Notes under the pieces: model-generated
Databases searched by the model: none
What the model was told of the DNA's origin: nothing
Seen by the model: only the letters and a program-made list of their open reading frames with translations
Shown: positions 27,485 to 35,430 of the stretch, piece after piece
Position numbering within the stretch: position 1 is the stretch's first letter
How the letters are laid out: each line of letters begins with the position of its first letter
From: Clostridioides difficile
GTDB taxonomy: Bacteria > Bacillota > Clostridia > Peptostreptococcales > Peptostreptococcaceae
Reading direction: 5' to 3'
DNA length: 64,000 bases
Assembly: GCF_900243075.1 (NCBI RefSeq)
Contig: NZ_OEZH01000133.1
Location: forward strand, 1-64,000
Translations under genes and position numbers: made by a program

Positions 27485-28531
27485 TTATAAAACTGTAATA
27501 TATTTTTCCCCTTTTTCAACTACAGAACCTATAATTTTAGCTTCTATTGCTCCATTTAACTTCATATCTCTTACAAGTGCATCTGCAAGTTCTTCTTTTA
27601 CTGAAATTAATAACCCTCCTGAGGTTTGTGGGTCGTATAAAATATCTTGAACTGCAACTTCTACATCTCCTACAACTTCTACAGCTTTAGATACATAATG
27701 CATATTTTTATACATACCAGCAGGTATAATTCCCATTTGTGCCATTTCTATTGCACCTTCAATAATTGGTACATGATTTGATTCAATTTCAATACTAACT
27801 TCAGAAGCTTTAGCCATTTCTAAAGTATGTCCAAGTAAACCAAAACCAGTTATATCTGTAACTGAATTTACATCAAACTTATCAAAGCTCATTGCTGCAT
27901 ATTTATTTAAATGTATCATTATTTCTATTACTTTATCTGCTATATGTTGTTCTACAATACCTTCTTTCATGGCAGTATTTAATACACCCACTCCAATTGG
28001 TTTTGTTATAATTAACTTATCCCCAGGCTTTGCAGTAGCATTTGACAAAACTTTATTTGGGTTTACAATCCCCGAAACTGAAAGACCATATTTAGGTTCT
28101 TTATCATCTACAGTATGTCCTCCAACTAAAAGTGCTCCACTTTCTTTTACTTTATCAAATCCACCTTTTAATATTTCTGCAAGCACATCCATATCATGAC
28201 ATGATGGAAAACAAACAATATTCATCGCCACCAAAGGTTTGCCTCCCATAGCATACACATCTGATAGTGAATTTGAAGCAGCAATTTGCCCAAATACATA
28301 TGGGTCATCTACCATTGGTGTAAAGAAATCTAGTGTTTGAATAAGTGCCATATCATCATTTAATTTATAAACTGCAGCATCATCTGCTGTATCTAATCCC
28401 ACTAATAGGTTTTCTATATTATCATTTTTAGGTAATTGAGATAAAACTGACGCCAGAACCTCTGGCCCTATTTTAGCAGCTCAACCACCTGCTGTTGTCA
28501 TCTCTGTAAGTTTTTTTTGTTCTTTTTTCAT
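27485..28531 (-). CDS. selD: Selenide, water dikinase, itself a selenoprotein (in-frame UGA = Sec17)
   Basis: SelD makes selenophosphate from selenide and ATP. Plain ORF calling starts at 28402, but an ATG at 28531 behind GGAGG opens the same frame and reads [16 protein letters not shown], then TGA at 28483-28481, then AAKIGPEVL. SelD proteins have Cys or Sec exactly here, followed by the catalytic Lys (Lys20). The full protein has 348 residues, normal for the family. The TGA is followed by a small SECIS-like hairpin. Downstream motifs include [30 protein letters not shown] and [13 protein letters not shown]. Confidence 0.95.
28452..28466 (-). promoter_or_regulatory. Bacterial SECIS-like hairpin in selD
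   Basis: On the minus strand GCCAGA GGT TCTGGC forms a 6-bp stem starting 14 nt after the UGA at 28481. The apical region carries G and U, as in bacterial SECIS elements bound by SelB. Its position agrees with known bacterial examples such as fdhF. Confidence 0.75.
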
Positions 28532-28622
28532 AAAAGTGCCTCCTTTACTAAATTTCCACAGATACACACATATACATACATATTTATAATACCATATCTA
28601 TAAGTAAGTTTTGTATTATATT

Positions 28623-29312
28623 TTAGTCCACACAAATTAAATCTTTTATATTTTCATATTTTTTATCTCCAATACCATTTACATTTTTTATATCTTCAAT
28701 TGAATTAAATTGTCCATTTTCTTCTCTATGTTGTAAAATTTTATTGGCTGTAGCTTCTCCAACTCCAGGTAGAGAATCCAACTCTTCTATTGTTGCTATA
28801 TTTATATTTACTTTTGATTCATTAGATATATTTTTAGACTCACTTTTTGGCTCGTTTTTTAGATTTGGATTATTGGAACTATCATTGCTTGTCACAGATA
28901 TTGTTTCACCTATTTTAGGTATTATGTAGTGTTGTTCGTCTTCTAACCTTATTGATAAATTAACTCCATTTAAATCGGCTTCTTTTGTTGTTCCTCCCAG
29001 TAATTCTACAGCATCATAAAGTCTCTTATCTGACTCTATAGTTACAATCCCTGGTCTATTTACTGCTCCACTTATGTATATAGTTATTTTATTGTTTTGA
29101 AAATTTTTATCTGTATCTTTAACTACTTTATTGTGACCATTATCTTCATTTTTAATTTCTTTTTCTATAGCATGTGTTTTTTCATTAGATGAATTATTTT
29201 TACTTACAACATAAATATCATCTTTAAAAATATTTGATTTATAAACGATTATTGATGATATTATTAAAAGAAAGAAAACAAAAAACGAAATTAATTTTAC
29301 CTTTTTTTTCAT
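28623..29312 (-). CDS. comEA: ComEA-like helix-hairpin-helix DNA-binding protein
   Basis: ComEA is a membrane-anchored receptor for double-stranded DNA in competence. The 229-residue product has an N-terminal transmembrane anchor (about 5-24), a charged linker, an SLBB domain (about 74-135, IYISGAVNRPGIVTIE), a low-complexity Ser/Asn linker, and two helix-hairpin-helix motifs at the C-terminus (NIATIEELDSLPGVGEATANKIL and IKNVNGIGDKKYENI). It is not adjacent to comEC, unlike in Bacillus subtilis. It is divergent from the carboxypeptidase gene. Confidence 0.92.
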   Translation of the reverse strand: MKKKVKLISFFVFFLLIISSIIVYKSNIFKDDIYVVSKNNSSNEKTHAIEKEIKNEDNGHNKVVKDTDKNFQNNKITIYISGAVNRPGIVTIESDKRLYDAVELLGGTTKEADLNGVNLSIRLEDEQHYIIPKIGETISVTSNDSSNNPNLKNEPKSESKNISNESKVNINIATIEELDSLPGVGEATANKILQHREENGQFNSIEDIKNVNGIGDKKYENIKDLICVD

Positions 29313-29391
29313 ATATTAATCACTCCTTTCTTTTAATTATTGACAAATATATGCTATACTAAAAGATGAATTTAAAATTTGGAGGCTCACA

Positions 29392-30672
29392 ATGAAAAAA
29401 AATTTATCACTTTTATTAATCTGTTTATTGATATTCACTTCATTTTTAGGAAGCTCTAATATCTCTTTTGCAGATGATGAACCAGCTATAGTTGCCAAAC
29501 ATGCAGTTTTAATGGACTATGAAACTGGAAAAATACTATACAATAAAGATGGAGATTCTAAGCTTTATCCAGCTTCAACAACTAAATTATGGACAGCCTG
29601 TCTAGTTCTAAAGGAGGTTAAAGATTTAAATCAAGTAATAGAGATTAAAAATTTACCTCAAATAGATGGTTCTAGTATGTATCTAAAAGAAGGAGAATCT
29701 TTTACTGTAAAACAATTACTAAATGCTCTTTTAGTTCATTCTGCTAATGATGCAGCTTTTGTATTAGCTAGATATGTTGGTGGTGGAGATGTGCAAAAAT
29801 TTGTTGACCTTATGAACTCTGAGGCAAAGAAAATTGGAGTTAATAATACTCATTTTAATAATCCTCATGGATTGCCAGACCCAGACCATTACACAACAGC
29901 TCATGATATGGCGCTTATGGCTAGAGAAGCTATGAACAATGATATTTTTAGACAAATTGTAAAAACTAAGTCACTTAAATTTGAAGCTACAAAAGCATAC
30001 CCTTATGAGAGATACTTTGTAAATACTAATAAATTTTTAACATCACATGATAAGATTACATATAAAGGTCAACCTATAGACATAAAATATGATATAGTTG
30101 ATGGTATAAAAACTGGATATACTGATGCTGCTGGTAAATGTCTTTTATCTAGTGCTGTAAAAGATGGAAGAAGAGTTATCTCTGCTGTATTCAATTCAAC
30201 TAATGCTGATTTATATTTAGACTCACGTATCTTGATTGATTATGGATTTGATAACTTTAAGTGTGCTACTATTGTTGATAAAGAAAAATATGCTGATACT
30301 AAAAAAGTATTATTTACAAAACAGCATGAATTGATTTATGAACCAAAAAATAGTTACAAGATATTCTTGGGAAAAAATGAATCTCAAGGCAACTATAATA
30401 TTAAAACAGAGCTAAATAAAATTGATTTACCTATAAAAAAAGGTGCTAAGGTTGGTACCTTAAATGTATATAATAATGGTAAACTAGAAAATAGTATAGA
30501 CCTTGTTGCAAAAAATAATCTTGATAGCAGTTTTCCATTTATAACTGGAAATAATACTTTGATGACTTTTATTAAGATTGTTACAGGAATTTTAGTACTT
30601 TTAGTTTTATTTATAATAGCTTCAAATATAAAGAAAAAAAAGAGAAAAAGTAAAAGAAATATGAAAAAGTAG
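29392..30672 (+). CDS. D-alanyl-D-alanine carboxypeptidase, PBP5/DacF type
   Basis: This penicillin-binding protein trims the terminal D-Ala from peptidoglycan stem peptides outside the membrane. The 426-residue protein has a signal peptide (about 1-27, ending SFA), the active-site STTK with Ser62 and Lys65, SAN at 117-119, and KTG in VDGIKTGYTDAAG near 240. A PBP5 C-terminal beta domain follows, then a transmembrane anchor (about 388-410) and a basic tail. GGAGG precedes the ATG. It is monocistronic. Confidence 0.94.
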   Translation: MKKNLSLLLICLLIFTSFLGSSNISFADDEPAIVAKHAVLMDYETGKILYNKDGDSKLYPASTTKLWTACLVLKEVKDLNQVIEIKNLPQIDGSSMYLKEGESFTVKQLLNALLVHSANDAAFVLARYVGGGDVQKFVDLMNSEAKKIGVNNTHFNNPHGLPDPDHYTTAHDMALMAREAMNNDIFRQIVKTKSLKFEATKAYPYERYFVNTNKFLTSHDKITYKGQPIDIKYDIVDGIKTGYTDAAGKCLLSSAVKDGRRVISAVFNSTNADLYLDSRILIDYGFDNFKCATIVDKEKYADTKKVLFTKQHELIYEPKNSYKIFLGKNESQGNYNIKTELNKIDLPIKKGAKVGTLNVYNNGKLENSIDLVAKNNLDSSFPFITGNNTLMTFIKIVTGILVLLVLFIIASNIKKKKRKSKRNMKK

Positions 30673-30716
30673 CAATTATAATAAAAAATTTATAATATAC
30701 TTCTTCTTATAAAATT

Positions 30717-30760
30717 AGGTACTGAGATAGTAATTATTATCACTATCTCAGTACCTTTAA
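30717..30760. terminator. Bidirectional terminator after the carboxypeptidase gene
   Basis: AGGTACTGAGATAGT (30717-30731) and its exact complement (30742-30756) form a 15-bp stem between convergent genes. Confidence 0.9.
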
Positions 30761-30785
30761 TTTTATGTTTATGTATTTTTTATAC

Positions 30786-31124
30786 TTATATATTTTTTTG
30801 TTTTTGTTTATCCTTAAGCTTACATTTTGAACAGTTTCCTAGACATTCATCGACCATATCTAGACATTCATTAAATGCTACCTTACTGCTATTTTTATGT
30901 CTTACGATTAATATATCTTGTTTTTTAGCTTGAGACTCAACCGTTCTAGACATCTTATGTGAAACAGTTGATGTAAGTATAACAACTGCATCCGGTCTTC
31001 CTATAGAATTATTTAATTTAGATGACATAGTAGTATATACCTTTGTCTTATAACCCTTTTTCTTTGCCATAACCATATAATCCTTTTCCATTCTTTCATG
31101 ACCACCAATCACTAATAAGTTCAT
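30786..31124 (-). CDS. DUF2325 protein
   Basis: The 112-residue protein has the DUF2325 layout: a Rossmann-like start NLLVIGGHERMEKDYMVMAKKKGY, a middle strand DAVVILTSTVSHKMS, and IVRHKNSSKVAFNECL. It ends in a Cys/Lys tail (CLGNCSKCKLKDK) that could bind metal. Function is unknown for the family. The frame opens at 31139, but GGAGG overlaps those codons and the ATG at 31124 is correctly spaced. It stands alone between two terminators. Confidence 0.82.
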   Translation of the reverse strand: MNLLVIGGHERMEKDYMVMAKKKGYKTKVYTTMSSKLNNSIGRPDAVVILTSTVSHKMSRTVESQAKKQDILIVRHKNSSKVAFNECLDMVDECLGNCSKCKLKDKQKQKNI

Positions 31125-31321
31125 TAGATTTCCTCCCACTTTATTTGATATTGATTTTCATTATTATTTATATTATATATAATAATATTTAGAAATAACT
31201 TTGTCAATACTTATTGATATTAATTATCATTTTAATAACAATTTTTTTATTTATATTTATTCTAAATATTACCCTCTTTAAATTTTTTAATTTTTACACA
31301 TAGTAAAATCTCTATATAATA

Positions 31322-31365
31322 AAAAGCTGTAAGTTTGAATGTTATCATTCAAATTTACAGCTTTT
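31322..31365 (-). terminator. Terminator of argH
   Basis: AAAAGCTGTAA...TTACAGCTTTT arms continue through TTTGAATG/CATTCAAA to a long stem, 15 bp past the argH stop. Confidence 0.9.
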
Positions 31366-31379
31366 AGAAATCCAATATA

Positions 31380-32696
31380 TTATTTTAAATTCTTTTTTAT
31401 CCCCTTATTTAATATACTCTCATAGTCGATAAAATCATAAATATCTTCCTTAAAGGCATCTGAAAACTTATGTAATTCTTCTAATGTTAAATCTTCTATC
31501 GCTTTTTTATTATCTTCACAATATATAACGATACTTCCCACTATACCATGTGCATCTCTAAAAGCAACATTATTTTTAACTAAATAATCAGCAACTTCTG
31601 TCGCATTTAAAAAGCCATTTTTTACTGCTTGTTTCATTTTGTCCTCATTTACCTTTAATGTAGCTATCATTCTATCCATTATTTGTATACACATTTCAAG
31701 AGTATGTACACTATCAAAGAAACCTTCTTTATCTTCCTGCATGTCCTTATTATATGCTAATGGTATTCCTTTCATTACTGTAAAAAGACCAAATAAGTTT
31801 CCATATACTCTGCCAGTCTTACCTCTTATAAGTTCTGCACCATCAGGATTTTTTTTCTGAGGCATTATACTGCTTCCAGTAGTGTATAAGTCATCTATCT
31901 CAACAAATCCAAATTCTTGAGAACTCCAAAGTATCAACTCTTCACTTAGTCTGCTTAAGTGCATCATTATGATTGAAAAATCACTCATTAACTCTAATAA
32001 ATAATCTCTATCACTTACTCCATCCATAAAATTATCTACTACTTTTTTAAATCCTAATTGTTCACAAGTTATATTTCTATCTATATCATGTGTAGTTCCT
32101 GCTAAAGCTCCACAACCTAAAGGTGATTCGTCTAATATCTCTATAGCATTTTTTATTCTTTTCTCATCTCTATCAAACATACTATAATACGCCATTAAGT
32201 GATGCTTAAATGTCACTACTTGTGCTCTTTGAAGATGAGTATAACCTGGCATCATCACAGGATTTTTATCAGCAACATCTTTTATAGTAGATTTAAATTC
32301 AGATATTAAATCAACCAAATTATTTGCTTTTTCTTTAGCATACAATCTCATATCAACTGCAACTTGGTCATTTCTACTACGTGCTGTATGAAGCTTCTTG
32401 CCAACATCTCCAATTCTTTGAATTAAATTTATCTCAGTAAAACTATGTATATCTTCATACTCTCCATCTAATGTTAACTTTCCATTTTCTACATCTTCAA
32501 GTATCCCTTTTAATCCTTCTGTTATAGACTTTCCTTCTTCTTCTGTTAAAAGACCACATTTTACTTGCATATGGACATGTGCTATACTTCCTTCAATATC
32601 TTTTTTGTACAGCACACAATCATATCCAAAAGATTTATTAAACTCTTCCATAAGTTGATTTTCCGCTTTTCTAAAGCGTCCGCCCCATAATTTCAT
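31380..32696 (-). CDS. argH: Argininosuccinate lyase
   Basis: ArgH splits argininosuccinate into arginine and fumarate, the last step of arginine synthesis. The 438-residue protein begins MKLWGGRFRKAENQLMEEFN and carries the superfamily signature GSSIMPQKKNPDGAE, with HTARSRNDQVAVDMRL for substrate binding. The frame opens at GTG 32705, but that codon is part of the GAGGTG ribosome-binding site, so ATG 32696 is the start. No argG is in the window. An arginine-specifying T-box leader lies directly upstream. Confidence 0.96.
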   Translation of the reverse strand: MKLWGGRFRKAENQLMEEFNKSFGYDCVLYKKDIEGSIAHVHMQVKCGLLTEEEGKSITEGLKGILEDVENGKLTLDGEYEDIHSFTEINLIQRIGDVGKKLHTARSRNDQVAVDMRLYAKEKANNLVDLISEFKSTIKDVADKNPVMMPGYTHLQRAQVVTFKHHLMAYYSMFDRDEKRIKNAIEILDESPLGCGALAGTTHDIDRNITCEQLGFKKVVDNFMDGVSDRDYLLELMSDFSIIMMHLSRLSEELILWSSQEFGFVEIDDLYTTGSSIMPQKKNPDGAELIRGKTGRVYGNLFGLFTVMKGIPLAYNKDMQEDKEGFFDSVHTLEMCIQIMDRMIATLKVNEDKMKQAVKNGFLNATEVADYLVKNNVAFRDAHGIVGSIVIYCEDNKKAIEDLTLEELHKFSDAFKEDIYDFIDYESILNKGIKKNLK

Positions 32697-32757
32697 AACT
32701 TTCACCTCATATTTTAATTTTTTGTATTTTAATTATAATTCTTATAGCTTAACGAAA

Positions 32758-33000
32758 CTAAAAAATCTCTTGGTCAAAAAGACCAAGAGACGAAATATTC
32801 CGTGTTACCACTCTAGTTGGTAAACAATGTTTACCCACTCTATTCTCTTAAGGCGAGATTACCTACTACCATACTAAATTTCAAGTAGTATTCTCCAAAG
32901 TTCTTTTCAATATAAAGTGTTATCATTAGGCTCACACCATCCCCCAATTCGCTGAGATTTTCTTTATATCTACTCTCTTTTTCACTGAATCTAAATTTTT
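32758..33000 (-). promoter_or_regulatory. T-box riboswitch upstream of argH, Arg (AGA) specifier
   Basis: On the minus strand the T-box sequence AGAGTGGTAACACGG lies at 32814-32800, followed by a terminator stem CTCTTGGTC/GACCAAGAG (32789-32767) and a T run. The Stem I region (about 32990-32880) contains an AGTAGA element. By alignment with the leuS leader here (ACTTTGAA-CTT-A against ACTTTGG-AGA-A) the specifier is AGA at 32894-32892, an Arg codon. Uncharged tRNA-Arg should thus switch argH on. Confidence 0.88.
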
Positions 33001-33087
33001 ATGTTTTATCTATTTGTATTATAATTACTATCTATAAAATAGTCAACCTATTTTTTCCTATTATATACCGCTTTATTATATACCATT

Positions 33088-33909
33088 TTAAGAACTAAGT
33101 GATTCTTTTAATTCTAAGAATTTATAAATTGCCTTTGCAACTCCACTGTCTTGATTTGTATCTGTAATATAATCAGCTTCTTGTTTAATTAATTCTTCTG
33201 CATTTCCCATAGCTACTCCAAGACCAGCAAACTTTATCATTTCTATGTCATTGTAATTATCTCCAAATGCAATTATATCTTCTCTATCTATATTCATTTT
33301 TTCAGCTAAAATTTTAACTGCATTCCCTTTATCAACACCCTCATTCATAACCTCAATATTGTTTGGCCATGAAGAAGTTATCTTTATTCCTTGAACTTTT
33401 CTCAATTCTTTTCTTATTTCATCCAAAATAGATGGATTCTTTTCTTCTATGATTACAAATTTTAGTATATCTTTTTTAAAGATTTCTTCTCTCAAATCAT
33501 CTCTTACAATTACTTCTGTCTCAGAGCCTAAAAATACACTTAATCTATCTTCACGTCCTTCTATTTTTTTTGAAAGCATAGAATCTATACTATTACATTG
33601 ATAGTAAATATCGTATTTATCTAATACATCTAAGATATTTAAACATGTTGTTGTATCAATCTTATTTAAATATATTATGTTTCCATTTTGCTCTCTTATT
33701 AATGAACCATTACAAGCTATTATTGGCATGTCTTCTTTAAGAAAATCTACATTGCATTTAGCTGAATCGAAGGCTCTTCCTGTTGCTAAAGTTACATTAA
33801 TACCGCTTTTTATAACTTTTTGTAGTGCAGTTTTATTTTCATCTGTAACTTTATGATTATTTCCTAATAAAGTTCCATCCATATCTGTTACAATTAATTT
33901 ATATCCCAT
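33088..33909 (-). CDS. Cof-type HAD-superfamily phosphatase
   Basis: The 273-residue protein is a HAD-IIB hydrolase: motif I VTDMDGTLLG with the Asp nucleophile, motif II ATGRAF, motif III lysine in the VDKGNAVKIL segment, and motif IV FGDNYNDIEMIKFAG. The cap between about 85 and 190 is the usual type IIB insert. These enzymes dephosphorylate sugar phosphates, flavin or pyridoxal phosphates; the substrate is unknown. GGAGTTGG precedes the ATG. It is monocistronic. Confidence 0.9.
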   Translation of the reverse strand: MGYKLIVTDMDGTLLGNNHKVTDENKTALQKVIKSGINVTLATGRAFDSAKCNVDFLKEDMPIIACNGSLIREQNGNIIYLNKIDTTTCLNILDVLDKYDIYYQCNSIDSMLSKKIEGREDRLSVFLGSETEVIVRDDLREEIFKKDILKFVIIEEKNPSILDEIRKELRKVQGIKITSSWPNNIEVMNEGVDKGNAVKILAEKMNIDREDIIAFGDNYNDIEMIKFAGLGVAMGNAEELIKQEADYITDTNQDSGVAKAIYKFLELKESLSS

Positions 33910-34269
33910 AATCCAACTCCATAACTTTTTATTGTATACCTATATTTCCTTAATATAATCTAAAGAATTACCCTTATTAGATTATATCATAACTTTGTAC
34001 TTAAACTATTTCAATTTACAAAATTCATAACATTCATTTAGATTATTTTAAGAGCAAAATAAATCGTTTCTTGTAGTATTTTTCTGAATATTTTCAATTT
34101 ATAGTCTTATAATGCTAGAAATTTTACAATATATGATATATAATCATATTAAATAAAGTGAGCTATTATAATATTTATATCCATTTTTTACTATTATATA
34201 TTTTCATAATATTTTAAATCTAGCAACTTTTATAACATTTATTATTGACTAAATAAGGAGTGATAAACT
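33910..34269. other. Intergenic region without a visible gene
   Basis: About 360 bp of A/T-rich sequence separate two divergent genes. No tRNA, riboswitch or clear hairpin is seen. Promoters for both neighbours are expected here but I cannot place them. Confidence 0.5.
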
Positions 34270-35373
34270 ATGAAATTAAAAATTAACAAAGCTATTGAAA
34301 TGCAGTTGAAAAAAAGTTATGCAATAGAATCTGGACATTCAGAAGATGTATTTGATATAGACTGTGGTGAAGGTATAAATACAGTATCTTATTCAAACAA
34401 AGCTGTAGAAGCTTTTAATGCTTTAGAATTTGATATGATAAGAGGATATCCTCATTCAATTGCTTTAAAAGACAATATAGTAGATTATTGGAAAGACTTT
34501 ATAAAATTAGACACTGATAGAATTTGTTTGGCAGATGGTTCTATACATGTTATTTACCTTTTAAATAGACTATTTATTGAAAAAGGAGATAAAGTTTTAG
34601 GATATTCACCTCAATTCTCAGAATATGAAACAGATATAAAAATGCATGGTGCTATTTATGATTATGTTCTTTTAAAGAAAGAAGATAATTTTAAATTTAA
34701 TGAAAGGGAATTTATTGAAAAAATAAATTCAGAATACAAAGTAATCTATATAGATAATCCAAACAATCCTACAGGACAAATTATACCTTTATCATCAATT
34801 GAAAATATAGTAAAAGAAGCTGCAAAATATAATATAGCAGTTATGGTAGATGAAGCTTATGGTGAGTACATGCCAAAAGAAAATTCAGCTGTCAAACTTC
34901 TAAATAATTATGATAATGTAATCGTTTTAAAAACATTTTCAAAAGGTTTTGGTTTAGCAGGACTAAGAGCAGGATATGCAGTTCTTCCAGAACAACTTGT
35001 TAGCCCTATTAAAAAGATTTCTACTCCTTACGAAGTATCTGAAATATCTCGTAGTATTGCAGCCAATTTATTAGATGATGTTCAATTTATAGAAGAACTA
35101 AAGGAAAAAACAAAATATATAAAAAATCAATTATTGGTTCCATGGAAAAACCTTAATATAGCTGAAACTAGTGATACTGTATCAATTATGACAGTTGAAC
35201 ATAAGAACAAAGACATAGATTTACAACAAGAATTTGCAAAATTAAAAATAAGAGTTATATCAGGTAGTGATTTCACTGGACTTGATAAGAATTTCATAAG
35301 ATTTAGAATGCCTGAAGAAAAAGAACTACCTGAAGTTATAAAAGCATTCCAAATAATTGATAATATAGAGTAA
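34270..35373 (+). CDS. HisC-like class I/II aminotransferase
   Basis: The 367-residue fold-type I PLP enzyme has IDNPNNPTGQIIPLSS, VMVDEAYGEYMP (Asp binding the pyridine N) and the PLP lysine in LKTFSKGFGLAGLRAGYAV, plus a C-terminal FIRFRMPEE arginine segment. These fit the histidinol-phosphate aminotransferase/CobD group. The residue pattern cannot separate HisC from relatives with other substrates, and no other his or cob gene is adjacent. It has its own Shine-Dalgarno (AAGGAG) and terminator. Confidence 0.82.
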   Translation: MKLKINKAIEMQLKKSYAIESGHSEDVFDIDCGEGINTVSYSNKAVEAFNALEFDMIRGYPHSIALKDNIVDYWKDFIKLDTDRICLADGSIHVIYLLNRLFIEKGDKVLGYSPQFSEYETDIKMHGAIYDYVLLKKEDNFKFNEREFIEKINSEYKVIYIDNPNNPTGQIIPLSSIENIVKEAAKYNIAVMVDEAYGEYMPKENSAVKLLNNYDNVIVLKTFSKGFGLAGLRAGYAVLPEQLVSPIKKISTPYEVSEISRSIAANLLDDVQFIEELKEKTKYIKNQLLVPWKNLNIAETSDTVSIMTVEHKNKDIDLQQEFAKLKIRVISGSDFTGLDKNFIRFRMPEEKELPEVIKAFQIIDNIE

Positions 35374-35385
35374 ATTATATTATTT

Positions 35386-35425
35386 ATAAGGGACATATTT
35401 TAAAGCTAATATGTCCCTTTAATTT
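35386..35425. terminator. Bidirectional terminator
   Basis: AAGGGACATATT (35388-35399) pairs with AATATGTCCCTT (35408-35419) between convergent genes, with a T run on the plus strand. Confidence 0.9.
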
Positions 35426-35430
35426 TTTAA

